From the NCBI RefSeq assembly GCF_001922575.1, contig NZ_MRCI01000001.1, positions 1,302,001 through 1,366,000 on the forward strand: a stretch of DNA of 64,000 nucleotides, written 5' to 3'. The position numbers and the translations under genes are program-made. Source of the DNA: Neptunomonas phycophila (GTDB lineage: Bacteria > Pseudomonadota > Gammaproteobacteria > Pseudomonadales > Balneatricaceae). Under the pieces are notes generated by a model. That model saw only the letters and a list, made by a program, of their open reading frames with translations, was not told where the DNA came from and made no database searches. The first letter of the stretch is position 1. Each line of letters opens with the position of its first letter. This document shows positions 1-9,206 of the stretch, in pieces.

Positions 1-27
1 GTTTGTTGGGTTGCTGTAAGGTGGGTA

Positions 28-1407
28 ATGTTTAGGTTTCGAAAACCAGAGCGTAGAAGTACGCTAGATGTATGGATCGCTTGTGGGTTCTTTCTTGTAG
101 CCTATATCGCGGCAGCCTTACTTGATTTGAATGATAGCTGGCGTCTGTGGACACAGCCATTTCGCATGATCGGGTTAGATGCGCTTCCTATGGCGTTGGC
201 TATTACGGTAGGTATCGTAGTGTGGTTTGCGTGGAGGCGTTGGCAAGAAGGTGAAGAAAGCCGATTAGCTTTATCCGAGACGGTTGAGCGTCTCCAAGTG
301 GAGGTAGAAGAGCGTAAGCACGCACAAGAAATCGCTCAAGTATTATCCGAAACCAAAAACGAAGTACTCGATAACGAGTATCAGCGCTCAGAGCAACTAG
401 CCCAAGTGAGCAAGATGGGTGATTTTCTCGCGGCGGCTTCGTCGCCTGAAGAGCTTAAAGAAATCTCCGCTAAATGTTTACGCAACTTGCTGCCGCACTT
501 AACAGTGGGAGTCATGTTTGCTGATAAAAGCTTCTCGCGCTGGCAATTGCATTCTGCTTGGGGCGAGCACCATGAGCGTATACACCCGCATGTAGATGCT
601 GAGCAGTGTTGGGTTTTGCGTCGAGGGCAGCAATATGCCGACCAATCTAATACGCAAACAATGCTCTGTAACGAGGCTAACGTAACTGAGTTAAAAACCG
701 TTGCCTGTTATCCTATTTTCTGTCGAGAAATGCAGTTTGGTGTTCTGCACATACGTTCTGCCGAGTGGCAGGAGCATATTTTAAGTGCCGAAGAGGAAAA
801 AATGATCGTCGGTGTATGTAACACCATCGGCTTACATTTTTATAATGCTCAATTACGTGCCGAATTAAGTATGGCGTCTAACCGAGATGAGCTAACCGGA
901 TTATTAAACCGCCGCGGGCTTGGTAATACGCTAAAGCGTGAAATTACGGCGGCTGGCCAGCAAGGGTATAAAGTAACCGTGGCGATGATCGATATTGATC
1001 ATTTTAAAGCTTATAACGACACCTATGGCCACCCAGAAGGGGATAAGGCCCTCAAGTTTATTGCAGAGCAGCTAGCTTCAAATCTGCGTGCTAGGGATGT
1101 GGTAGCGCGTTATGGAGGGGAAGAATTTATCTTGGTGCTGCCCAACACGACCAAAGCGGAGGCTTACAAGAAGCTCAAAGCTATGTTGGTATCTATTAAC
1201 AAGGCCTCTGTCAGCAGCAGTGAATGCTGTAAGCCAATCACGCTGTCTATTGGTATTGCCACCAGCCCGGATGATCAGACCGATGAAGAACGGCTCGTTA
1301 AACTGGCAGATACGGCTTTATATGCTGCTAAAAAGCGTGGCCGTAACTGTGTTATCCCCTATATTTCTCCTCATGCGAATAATCGTATTGCTACAACCCA
1401 AGCTTAG
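28..1407 (+). CDS. Membrane GAF-GGDEF diguanylate cyclase
   Basis: Likely makes cyclic di-GMP from two GTP at the inner membrane. Two hydrophobic segments (about residues 16-33 and 52-69) are followed by a coiled-coil stretch (75-125), a GAF-like sensor region (about 130-275) and a C-terminal GGDEF domain (285-445). The catalytic motif GGEEF is intact at 363-367. An RxxD product-inhibition site (R354 to D357) sits five residues upstream, so the enzyme should be active and feedback inhibited. The ligand of the sensor region cannot be read from sequence. topB starts 15 bases downstream on the same strand. Confidence 0.93.
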   Translation: MFRFRKPERRSTLDVWIACGFFLVAYIAAALLDLNDSWRLWTQPFRMIGLDALPMALAITVGIVVWFAWRRWQEGEESRLALSETVERLQVEVEERKHAQEIAQVLSETKNEVLDNEYQRSEQLAQVSKMGDFLAAASSPEELKEISAKCLRNLLPHLTVGVMFADKSFSRWQLHSAWGEHHERIHPHVDAEQCWVLRRGQQYADQSNTQTMLCNEANVTELKTVACYPIFCREMQFGVLHIRSAEWQEHILSAEEEKMIVGVCNTIGLHFYNAQLRAELSMASNRDELTGLLNRRGLGNTLKREITAAGQQGYKVTVAMIDIDHFKAYNDTYGHPEGDKALKFIAEQLASNLRARDVVARYGGEEFILVLPNTTKAEAYKKLKAMLVSINKASVSSSECCKPITLSIGIATSPDDQTDEERLVKLADTALYAAKKRGRNCVIPYISPHANNRIATTQA

Positions 1408-1422
1408 AAAATCTATCATCAC

Positions 1423-3387
1423 ATGATTTTATACATCGCAGAAAAACCGAGTCTTGGACGAGCAATTGCGGACGTGCTGCCAAAACCGCATAAAAAAGCC
1501 GAAGGCTGCGTGATCGCCGCCAACGGTGATGTGGTTAGTTGGTGCATAGGTCACCTATTAGAGCAGTGCGACCCTGATGCCTATGATGAGCGTTATAAAA
1601 AATGGCGTGAAGAAGACCTACCCATCGTTCCTGATCAGTGGCAATTGACACCCAAAAGAGAGACGCGAAAACAGCTGACTGTATTGAGAAAGCTAATAAA
1701 AGAAGCCGATCAATTAGTCCATGCGGGGGACCCAGACCGCGAAGGGCAATTGCTGGTGGATGAGGTTATTAGTTATCTCAAGGTGCCTGCGCAAAAACGT
1801 AATGCAATGCTGCGCTGTTTAATTAGTGATTTAAACCCGCAGGCCGTAAAGTCAGCACTGGCTAAGCTTCGCTCTAATCGAGATTTTATACCGTTATCTA
1901 CGTCGGCGTTAGCACGCTCGCGTGCCGATTGGTTGTATGGGATGAACATGACGCGCTTATGTACCTTGCGAGGGCAGCAATCAGGCTATCAGGGTGTGTT
2001 GTCGGTAGGGCGCGTGCAAACCCCGTTATTAGGCTTAGTTGTTCATCGTGATCTTGAGATAGAGAACTTTGTCTCTAAGCCGTTCTATGAGGTTTATATT
2101 ACCTTAGAAACAGGTAAGGGTGAGCTATGCAGAGCCAAATGGAAACCTAGTGAAGCTTGTGCTGACTACATGGATGATGAAGGGCGTGTTTTGTCTAAAA
2201 AACTAGCCGAAAACGTAGTGGCTCGGGTTAAGCATAAGCCAGGTATTGTTGTTGAGGTTAAAAATGCAAAGAAAAAGCAACCCGCACCTTTACCTTATAA
2301 TTTATCATCTTTGCAGATAGATGCGGCTAAGCGTTTTGGTATGAGCGCTAAACAGGTGCTTGATGCTTGCCAGCAACTATACGAGCGTCATAAATTAATT
2401 ACCTATCCTCGGTCGGATTGTCGATATTTGCCCCTTGAGCATTGGAAAAATGCTACTCAAGTGGTCTCAGCCATTAATCGGTCATGTGATTCGTTGGCGC
2501 AAGCGGTCAGTGGAGCCGATACCTCTATAAAAAGTAAGGCATGGAATGACTCGAAGGTGAGCGCCCATCATGCCATTATCCCCACGGCTAAAGTGCAGGA
2601 TGTCTCTAAGCTTTCAAAGAGTGAAGCCCAAGTTTATGAGTTGATTGCTCGCCAGTATCTAATGCAATTTTATCCGCCATTTGAGTACGCCGAGAAGCAA
2701 ATTGATACCGAAGTTATGGGTGGGCTGTTTATTGCGAAACAAAAGGATACGCTGGCTGAAGGCTGGAAAATACTGTTGCCCAAGCGCACCCGTGCAGAGT
2801 CGTCGCCTACAGGGCAGGGCGTAGATACTGTTGATGGTGAGCCCTCATTGGGACGTTTACCTGCAGTGCTAAAAGGTGATGCCGTACATTGTCAGCAAGC
2901 AGACGTTCACGAAAAGCAAACCAGCCCACCTAAATATTTTACAGATGCAACATTACTGTCCGCCATGACGGGGATTGCTCGATACGTGAGTGATACAGCC
3001 ATACGTAAAGTACTCCGTGAGACTGACGGATTAGGCACAGAAGCGACACGAGCCGGGATTATTGAGTTGCTATTTAAGCGCGGCTTTTTAACGCGAGTTT
3101 CCAAAGACATACGCGCGACAGAGGTGGGTCGGCAGCTGATAATTAGCTTGCCGGACGCTGTTAGCTATCCTGATATGACCGCGCATTGGGAATCGCAGTT
3201 AACGGCTATTAGCCAGCGCGAGCTCAATTATGCCGGTTTTTTAGAGCCTATGACTAATGGCTTAGAAAATCTATTAGCACAAGTTAAAGGGGTGACATTT
3301 CACGGCTTGGCGGGTAAAGGAAAAGCACCGTATAAAGCAAAAGCGAGGCGTAAGTCGCGCGTGAAAAAGCCAGCGTCTAAAGCTTGA
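1423..3387 (+). CDS. topB: DNA topoisomerase III
   Basis: Type IA topoisomerase that cuts and reseals single DNA strands and decatenates replication intermediates. The Toprim part has EKPS at residues 7-10 and the acidic triad in DPDREGQ at 103-109. The catalytic tyrosine is Y328 in the ITYPRSD motif, the same number as in E. coli TopB. The length of 654 aa fits the family, and the C-terminus is basic (Lys/Arg rich). The ATG start follows the cyclase gene closely, suggesting cotranscription. A second type IA enzyme, topA, lies 0.9 kb downstream. Confidence 0.97.
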   Translation: MILYIAEKPSLGRAIADVLPKPHKKAEGCVIAANGDVVSWCIGHLLEQCDPDAYDERYKKWREEDLPIVPDQWQLTPKRETRKQLTVLRKLIKEADQLVHAGDPDREGQLLVDEVISYLKVPAQKRNAMLRCLISDLNPQAVKSALAKLRSNRDFIPLSTSALARSRADWLYGMNMTRLCTLRGQQSGYQGVLSVGRVQTPLLGLVVHRDLEIENFVSKPFYEVYITLETGKGELCRAKWKPSEACADYMDDEGRVLSKKLAENVVARVKHKPGIVVEVKNAKKKQPAPLPYNLSSLQIDAAKRFGMSAKQVLDACQQLYERHKLITYPRSDCRYLPLEHWKNATQVVSAINRSCDSLAQAVSGADTSIKSKAWNDSKVSAHHAIIPTAKVQDVSKLSKSEAQVYELIARQYLMQFYPPFEYAEKQIDTEVMGGLFIAKQKDTLAEGWKILLPKRTRAESSPTGQGVDTVDGEPSLGRLPAVLKGDAVHCQQADVHEKQTSPPKYFTDATLLSAMTGIARYVSDTAIRKVLRETDGLGTEATRAGIIELLFKRGFLTRVSKDIRATEVGRQLIISLPDAVSYPDMTAHWESQLTAISQRELNYAGFLEPMTNGLENLLAQVKGVTFHGLAGKGKAPYKAKARRKSRVKKPASKA

Positions 3388-3393
3388 TCTGGC

Positions 3394-4098
3394 TTAATTG
3401 ATGTCTGAAATTGAGTCCTCTAACGTGCCGCCATAGCTGCTGCGTTTAGGTTCTAGCTCTTTAATTAAAGGCTGTATTTCATTGAGTTTAGGCTGTTTAA
3501 GATGCTGAGCAACCATCGCGCGGACAACAACCGCTTTGGCGTGCTTGAGGTGAGATAACGCTATCAGTTTATCCCCGGATTCAAGTAGCATTTTGGCTTG
3601 CATGATATGCGCATCGGCTACAACTGAAATGTTGAGCCAGTACAGTTCTTGGCCGTAATTTCGTGCTTGAATGGGAGATATTTTTCCCTTCGCGAGCATC
3701 TTTTTTAGTAGTTTTTCGGTGTAGTTTACGTAAATTTGAAACTTTTTGAGCTCTTTGTCACTCGTAAACTGCGTGTGACTAGGCATGGTTCTATCAGCCG
3801 TTTCTTTTTGGTTGTTCACTTGTGTCATTAAGTCGGAATCGGGAGCTAGCATGCTGACTTCTTCGATAAGAACCATCGCGTGCTGGTTTAAGCGATCTAG
3901 AATGTCATTTTTACAGCCAGCGGCTTTTAATGCCGTGATCGTATCTAGAATATGAAATGTCTGAGTGCGTAAATCTTTTAAGCGCTCTTGCTTGACTTCG
4001 GCTGCATGTTCACGTCTTGATATAAAATGGTTAAGCCCTAATGCAGCCAGACCGATTGCCGCTATTATGATTAGATAAAGTACGCTTTCTTGCTGCAT
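3394..4098 (-). CDS. Unknown protein with N-terminal membrane anchor
   Basis: 234-aa protein starting at MQQESVLYL, chosen because a hydrophobic anchor (about residues 6-22) follows at once. The reading frame is open further upstream, but that extension has no signal character. After the anchor the protein is hydrophilic and probably mostly helical, with many Lys/Glu and Leu heptad-like stretches; it ends in an acidic tail. I recognise no catalytic motif. It converges on topB with a gap of only six bases and is divergent from topA. Function unknown. Confidence 0.7.
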   Translation of the reverse strand: MQQESVLYLIIIAAIGLAALGLNHFISRREHAAEVKQERLKDLRTQTFHILDTITALKAAGCKNDILDRLNQHAMVLIEEVSMLAPDSDLMTQVNNQKETADRTMPSHTQFTSDKELKKFQIYVNYTEKLLKKMLAKGKISPIQARNYGQELYWLNISVVADAHIMQAKMLLESGDKLIALSHLKHAKAVVVRAMVAQHLKQPKLNEIQPLIKELEPKRSSYGGTLEDSISDIN

Positions 4099-4296
4099 TG
4101 AAAAAAATAACCTCGTAATTGGCGGTATTTTTATAGAGCTTCGCCATCGGGAAAACGACCAAAAAACTTGATCAAAAACACAGTAGTGATTATAGAGGGA
4201 ATTGATTTTTTTGGTAGCGTTGCTTGACCCCGATACTCTAAGCACTTATATATGCACGCTGTTTTTGCCGCTTCTGACCTGAGGGATAGTAATCTG

Positions 4297-6945
4297 ATGG
4301 GAAAATCGCTCGTAATAGTAGAGTCCCCCGCTAAAGCCAAGACTATTAATAAGTATCTTGGAAATGACTTCGTCGTTAAATCGAGTGTCGGTCATATCCG
4401 TGACTTGCCAACCAGTGGCAACGCGCCAAAAAGTGACCCTAAGGCACGCGCTAAGCAGGCGGCTCTTACGCGAAAAATGTCCCCTGAGGACAAAGCTATC
4501 CATAAAGAGAAAAAAGCGAAAGAGCAGCTAATCAATCGTATGGGCGTTGATCCAGAGAACAATTGGGACGCGCATTACGAAATTCTCCCAGGCAAAGAAA
4601 AAGTTGTCGATGAGCTGAAAAAGCTCGCTAAAAATGCTGACACCATCTATCTCGCAACGGATTTGGACCGCGAAGGGGAAGCCATTGCTTGGCACCTGCG
4701 CGAATCCATTGGTGGCGATGATCAAAAATACCGTCGAGTCGTGTTTAACGAGATCACTAAAAAAGCCATTTCAGCGGCTTTTGATGATCCGGGCACGCTG
4801 GATATGAATCACGTATACGCACAGCAAGCGCGCCGTTTCCTTGACCGTGTCGTGGGCTATATGCTTTCCCCATTGTTATGGGAAAAGGTCGCTCGTGGTT
4901 TGTCGGCAGGGCGTGTGCAATCAGTAGCCGTTAAACTGGTTGTAGATCGTGAAAAAGAGATTCGTGCTTTTATCCCTGAAGAGTTTTGGGAAGTGCATGC
5001 CGGCGCGCAAACTCAAGGCAAAGAAGCGATTCGTTTGCAAGTGGCTAAGTTTGCGGGCAAAGCGTTTCGTCCTGATTCAGAGCAGGATACAAACCAACAC
5101 GTAGCAGCGCTTAAAGCGTCACGCTTTACTGTGGTAAACCGTGACGACAGGCCGACCAGTAGTAAGCCTTCAGCGCCTTTTATCACCTCGACATTGCAGC
5201 AAGCCGCGAGCACGCGTTTGGGCTTTGGCGTTAAAAAAACCATGATGATGGCGCAGCGCTTGTACGAGGCTGGTTACATCACTTATATGCGTACTGACTC
5301 AACTAACTTGAGCCAAGAGGCCGTTGAAAGTTGTCGCACTTATATCGGTGATCATTACGGAAGTAAGTATCTTCCTGAAGAGCCGATTAGGTATTCCAGT
5401 AAAGAGGGAGCTCAAGAGGCACATGAGGCGATTCGGCCTTCTGATGTAACCCGTGAGGCATCTGACTTATCTGGAATGGAGCGGGATGCAGAACGGTTAT
5501 ATGACCTTATTCGCCGTCAATTCCTAGCGTGTCAAATGACTCCTGCGCTTTACACTAGCTCACGTATTACGGTGAAAGCGGGTGATGATTACGAGTTGAC
5601 CACAAAAGGGCGTATTTTACGCTTTGATGGTTATACCCGCGTTATGCAAGCAAAAGGCAAAGGCGATGAAGATGTGATCTTGCCTGACGTTAAGTCGGGT
5701 GAGGAGTTGGCGTTAGAGTCGTTAGAGCCAAAACAGCATTTTACCAAGCCAACAGCCCGTTACACAGAAGCAAGTTTGGTTAAAGAGCTAGAAAAGCAAG
5801 GTATTGGTCGACCATCTACCTATGCGTCAATCATCTCGACGATCCAAGACCGTGGTTATGTGGAAGTCCAAAATCGACGCTTCTATGCCTGCAAAATGGG
5901 CGATATTGTTACTGAGCGTTTGACCGAAAACTTCACTGATTTAATGGACTACAGCTTTACTGCTCGAATGGAAGATGCGCTGGATGACATTGCGCACGGC
6001 GAAGCTGATTGGAAAGCCTTGCTTGATCGTTTCTATCAAGGTTTAGTACGTCGGCTGGATGAGGCAAAAGATCCAGAACACGGCATGCGGCCTAATACCC
6101 CGACTGATACGAATATTCCCTGTCCAGAATGTGACCGACACATGGTGATTCGTACAGGAAGCACCGGTGTGTTCTTAGGGTGCTCGGGCTACAATTTGCC
6201 ACCTAAAGAGCGCTGTAAAGCAACAATTAACTTAATCCCTGGCGATGAAGTTGTCAGCGCAGATGGTGACGAAGAGGAAGAGTCACGTATCCTTCGCAAT
6301 AAGCGTCGTTGCAGTATCTGTGACAGCGCCATGGATAGTTATTTAGTCGACCAAACACGTAAATTACATGTATGTGGTAACAACCCGGACTGTCCCGGCT
6401 ATGAGGTCGAAGAGGGTAATTATCGTATCAAAGGGTATGATGGCCCGACACTAGAATGCGATAAATGCGGCTCTGAAATGCAGCTAAAAAATGGGCGTTT
6501 TGGTAAGTATTTTGGTTGTACAAATGATGAGTGTAAGAATACTCGCAAACTCCTGAAAAACGGAGAAGCTGCACCGCCAAAAATGGACCCTGTGCCAATG
6601 CCGGAGCTAGCATGTGAAAAGGTTGAAGATACTTATATCTTGCGTGACGGAGCTAGTGGCTTATTCTTAGCCGCTAGTCAGTTCCCGCGTAACCGTGAAA
6701 CACGTGCGCCTAAAGTGAGTGAGCTGTTGCCGCATAAAAAAGAAATCGATCCAAAGTATGATTTCTTGTTCAGCGCGCCGACTAAAGATATGGACGGTAA
6801 TGAAACGATCGTTCGTTACAGCCGCAAAACCAAAGAGCAGTACGTCATGACCGAAGTGAATGGCAAAGCTACGGGCTGGAAGGCGTTTTATGAAGGTGAT
6901 AAATGGGTTGTAGTTGAACCCAAAGCTAAAAAAGCCAGCAAATAA
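4297..6945 (+). CDS. topA: DNA topoisomerase I
   Basis: Relaxes negative supercoils behind RNA polymerase. The 882-aa product begins [14 protein letters not shown], the usual family start, with GAGGGA about 10 bases before the ATG; an in-frame extension to 4252 is unlikely. Toprim acidic residues lie in DLDREGE (D122 to E126). The active tyrosine is Y330 in YITYMRTDS. Three or more C-terminal zinc-ribbon Cys clusters start near residues 609, 672 and 721, followed by a basic Lys-rich end. Size and layout match E. coli TopA closely. Confidence 0.97.
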   Translation: MGKSLVIVESPAKAKTINKYLGNDFVVKSSVGHIRDLPTSGNAPKSDPKARAKQAALTRKMSPEDKAIHKEKKAKEQLINRMGVDPENNWDAHYEILPGKEKVVDELKKLAKNADTIYLATDLDREGEAIAWHLRESIGGDDQKYRRVVFNEITKKAISAAFDDPGTLDMNHVYAQQARRFLDRVVGYMLSPLLWEKVARGLSAGRVQSVAVKLVVDREKEIRAFIPEEFWEVHAGAQTQGKEAIRLQVAKFAGKAFRPDSEQDTNQHVAALKASRFTVVNRDDRPTSSKPSAPFITSTLQQAASTRLGFGVKKTMMMAQRLYEAGYITYMRTDSTNLSQEAVESCRTYIGDHYGSKYLPEEPIRYSSKEGAQEAHEAIRPSDVTREASDLSGMERDAERLYDLIRRQFLACQMTPALYTSSRITVKAGDDYELTTKGRILRFDGYTRVMQAKGKGDEDVILPDVKSGEELALESLEPKQHFTKPTARYTEASLVKELEKQGIGRPSTYASIISTIQDRGYVEVQNRRFYACKMGDIVTERLTENFTDLMDYSFTARMEDALDDIAHGEADWKALLDRFYQGLVRRLDEAKDPEHGMRPNTPTDTNIPCPECDRHMVIRTGSTGVFLGCSGYNLPPKERCKATINLIPGDEVVSADGDEEEESRILRNKRRCSICDSAMDSYLVDQTRKLHVCGNNPDCPGYEVEEGNYRIKGYDGPTLECDKCGSEMQLKNGRFGKYFGCTNDECKNTRKLLKNGEAAPPKMDPVPMPELACEKVEDTYILRDGASGLFLAASQFPRNRETRAPKVSELLPHKKEIDPKYDFLFSAPTKDMDGNETIVRYSRKTKEQYVMTEVNGKATGWKAFYEGDKWVVVEPKAKKASK

Positions 6946-6974
6946 AAGCCGGTTAATAACAGTTATCAGGAGAG

Positions 6975-7011
6975 CCTCTTTGTTGTGCATGAGCCTTTGC
7001 ACGCAAAGAGG
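6975..7011 (+). promoter_or_regulatory. Stem-loop upstream of the DUF6586-like gene
   Basis: CCTCTTTG (6975-6982) pairs perfectly with CAAAGAGG (7004-7011), with an inner GTGC/GCAC pairing at 6985-6988 and 6999-7002. No T-run follows, so it does not look like an ordinary intrinsic terminator. It ends 15 bases before the ATG at 7027 and could affect translation or readthrough from topA. Confidence 0.5.
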
Positions 7012-7026
7012 ACATTTGAGGTCGCG

Positions 7027-7572
7027 ATGAGTCAGGTGTATCTGGTTAGAACTAACCAAAAGCTCAACTTTGCTCGTATTCATATTGACGCGTTGCAAGC
7101 AGCCCAGTCATCGAATAGTTGGGATCAGCATGCGATGATTGAGTCTTATCATGAGTCCGTCCTGTTTCTGATGGCTTCTGCTTATCAGGCTTTTTTACGA
7201 GAAATTGCAGAAAAGTATCGCTTTAATCCAGATGCGATTGAAGCGCTCAGCGATTTGCAAGGGTTGCTGGATGCATCAGTTCAGGAGTCTCCTGAGGTGA
7301 CAGAGCTATCTGTGTTAGAATCCAATAAACACAGCTGGCTTGCCTTAATGTTATCTGCCTATCGAGGCTGTTGGAAGGCGGCAGATAAAACGGGCCCGTC
7401 GGCCAAAGCAAAAGCGGGTGCCGATTTATCACCTAGCTTATCGGAAATTCATATTGTTCAGATTAATCCGGATCATGCAGAAGACGCAGATATTCTGACA
7501 GAGTATCGCTCTTGGTTATCTGAGTTTAGGGCTTTACTGGAGCGGCTGCGAAGCGGTATGCAAGAATGGTAA
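7027..7572 (+). CDS. DUF6586-like protein
   Basis: 181-aa soluble protein, all-helical by composition, starting MSQVYLVRTNQK. This ATG is preferred over the upstream in-frame start at 6985 because the family I recall begins here. It resembles the small protein found beside topA and lexA in Pseudomonas (DUF6586). No enzyme motif is visible. A gene of similar unknown status follows 50 bases later, and the pair probably forms a small operon downstream of topA. Family assignment is from memory of context and N-terminus. Confidence 0.7.
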   Translation: MSQVYLVRTNQKLNFARIHIDALQAAQSSNSWDQHAMIESYHESVLFLMASAYQAFLREIAEKYRFNPDAIEALSDLQGLLDASVQESPEVTELSVLESNKHSWLALMLSAYRGCWKAADKTGPSAKAKAGADLSPSLSEIHIVQINPDHAEDADILTEYRSWLSEFRALLERLRSGMQEW

Positions 7573-7621
7573 GCGCTTAAATTGACAACATTGGAAAAAG
7601 TAAGGGGTGTTAGGTAGTTTG

Positions 7622-7885
7622 ATGGATGAGATGGTGCTAGAAATTGTGCGTTTAGCGTCGGGTGAGTTTGTTATTCGTCGCTCGGGTGAAGAAGAGGCGT
7701 TAATGACGCTAAACTTATCACAAGTTGTACAAGATAATCTGTTAGAAAACACAGAAGAACTTGCAAGAAGAATGTTGGTTGCCGGTGCTCATATGATGTC
7801 CGACTTGGTGAATGATGAAGAGCCAGGTATCGATACTGATGACGTATCACCGGATGACATGATCCGCCCTTCAACGATTCACTAA
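7622..7885 (+). CDS. Small conserved protein of unknown function
   Basis: 87-aa acidic protein starting MDEMVLEIVRLASG. The ATG at 7622 is preferred; a GTG at 7607 is also in frame. The pattern (short beta-rich first half with paired acidic and basic residues, then a helix) recalls small proteins next to lexA/topA in pseudomonads. No known catalytic motif. It converges on sulA, with an inverted repeat in the short gap. Confidence 0.65.
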   Translation: MDEMVLEIVRLASGEFVIRRSGEEEALMTLNLSQVVQDNLLENTEELARRMLVAGAHMMSDLVNDEEPGIDTDDVSPDDMIRPSTIH

Positions 7886-7922
7886 AGCGTATTTGCCGTT
7901 TCTTATGGGGTATGCCGTGCCT

Positions 7923-7954
7923 ATGCTATTAGTGCATCCCTCAATTAATAGCAT
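7923..7954. terminator. Inverted repeat between converging genes
   Basis: ATGCTATTA at 7923-7931 is matched by TAATAGCAT at 7946-7954, a 9-bp perfect stem with a 14-base loop, overlapping the 3' end of sulA. It lies between two converging genes, where a bidirectional stop is expected. No strong T-run accompanies it, so the terminator role is only a suggestion. Confidence 0.3.
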
Positions 7955-8417
7955 GGCGGCGGCGAATCAAAATTCCATTACTTGCCCCTTGTCTGGCGCT
8001 TTTTTCTAGGCGCTGAAAGGCATCGTCAGAAATATCTCCGGCCCAGCTAATAACAGCATGGCATGTGCCAGTGCTGAGGGCTTTTTCAGCCAATTGCTGA
8101 ACGCTATGGTTCTCGTCAGGGTAAAGTAGAATTACCTTTTTAAGATCAATTCCAGCATCTTGTAGCAACGATTTTGGCAAGTTTATAGGTGGAGCAATCC
8201 AAGCAAACCAGCGGTCTTCATGGCTTAGCTGCGCCAATAACGGCATTAGCATTGGCATATCTGCTAGATCACCGCTTTGTGTTACGATTTCAGTAATTTT
8301 CCCGAAATCACTGGGCTGTTGAGCTCGGGGTTTAAGCTTGGTGCGAATGCTACCTAACTCTTTTTGGGTGCTGATAATGCCGGTAACAGCTTTGTTATCA
8401 GGAATTAACATGTGCAT
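7941..8417 (-). CDS. sulA: SOS cell-division inhibitor SulA
   Basis: 158-aa SulA-like protein, expected to block FtsZ polymerisation during DNA damage. The family core is visible as DRWFAWIAPP near residues 70-80 and the HAVISWAGDIS region near 117-128. Its ATG overlaps the lexA stop codon (TAATG), so the two genes are translationally coupled and share the LexA-controlled promoter upstream of lexA, the arrangement known from Pseudomonas. Length matches E. coli SulA (169 aa) approximately. Confidence 0.88.
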   Translation of the reverse strand: MHMLIPDNKAVTGIISTQKELGSIRTKLKPRAQQPSDFGKITEIVTQSGDLADMPMLMPLLAQLSHEDRWFAWIAPPINLPKSLLQDAGIDLKKVILLYPDENHSVQQLAEKALSTGTCHAVISWAGDISDDAFQRLEKSARQGASNGILIRRRHAIN

Positions 8418-9031
8418 TATGGCTCACTCCCTTGTCGTATGACGCCAACGCCTAACCCTTCGATGGAAAGCTCGCTCTCGCGTAAGTCGACCACGATAGG
8501 GTCAAACTCTTCGTTTTCAGCTATCAGTTCTACAATGTGTCCAGTGCGTTGGAATCGCTTAACGGTTACTTCGTCACCAATACGCGCTACTACAATTTGG
8601 CCGTTACGTGCTTCTGTACATTGGTGAACTGCCAGTAAATCGCCATCCATGATGCCGATGTTTTTCATACTCGTGCCGTGTACCCGCAGTAAGTAATTAG
8701 CCGGTGGGTGGAAAAAGTCAGCTGAAATTGTGCAGTGCTCTTCGATGTGCTCCTGGGCTAAAATAGGGCTGCCCGCGGCTACGCGGCCGATCAAGGGAAG
8801 ACCTTCAGGCTCTGGTTGCTCAAGCTCTGGAAGACGAATACCGCGAGAGGTGCCAGGGATCATTTCTATAGCACCCTTACGGGCTAACGCTTTTAAGTGT
8901 TCCTCAGCCGCATTGGCTGATTTAAAACCTAGTGAGCGTGCTATATCGGCACGTGTAGGCGGATAACCGGTTGCATCGATATGATCGCGAATGCAGTCGA
9001 GTACTTCTGATTGACGCTTTGTGAGTTTCAT
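8417..9031 (-). CDS. lexA: SOS repressor LexA
   Basis: 204-aa repressor of the DNA damage response. It has an N-terminal winged helix (residues 1-70, with the PPTRADIA recognition region), self-cleavage site A86-G87, and the serine/lysine dyad S121 and K158 of the S24 peptidase fold. The start at MKLTKRQ was chosen by family alignment; ATG at 9046 gives five extra residues. Two LexA boxes lie in the upstream region at 9087-9102 and 9106-9121, so the gene should repress itself. sulA follows in the same operon and dinG is divergent. Confidence 0.97.
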   Translation of the reverse strand: MKLTKRQSEVLDCIRDHIDATGYPPTRADIARSLGFKSANAAEEHLKALARKGAIEMIPGTSRGIRLPELEQPEPEGLPLIGRVAAGSPILAQEHIEEHCTISADFFHPPANYLLRVHGTSMKNIGIMDGDLLAVHQCTEARNGQIVVARIGDEVTVKRFQRTGHIVELIAENEEFDPIVVDLRESELSIEGLGVGVIRQGSEP

Positions 9032-9086
9032 ATTTGTGCCCGTCATAATTAAGTGCCGATAGGTAAGATAGCCCGCAAATAGATGA

Positions 9087-9102
9087 CTGTTTTTTTATAC
9101 AG
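9087..9102. promoter_or_regulatory. LexA box 1 (lexA-dinG)
   Basis: Exact CTGT-N8-ACAG match (N8 is TTTTTTAT) in the lexA-dinG intergenic region. It lies 56 bases upstream of the lexA start and about 105 bases upstream of the dinG start. Perfect outer half-sites indicate strong LexA binding. Confidence 0.9.
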
Positions 9103-9105
9103 TGC

Positions 9106-9121
9106 ATGTGATTATATACAG
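9106..9121. promoter_or_regulatory. LexA box 2 (lexA-dinG)
   Basis: ATGT-N8-ACAG, one mismatch from CTGT-N8-ACAG, beginning 19 bases after the start of box 1. Two neighbouring boxes before lexA are also known in E. coli. The pair can serve both the lexA-sulA operon and the divergent dinG. Confidence 0.75.
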
Positions 9122-9206
9122 GCAAGGTCGGTTGTAAAGAGATTTTCTGTTTATATATCCAGTATCTTGATATTATCCCCGCGACATTGAAATCAGGATT
9201 TAAGTT

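Noticed and set aside
1112-1426. 104-aa frame overlapping the GGDEF domain
   Set aside because: Out-of-frame shadow of the diguanylate cyclase.
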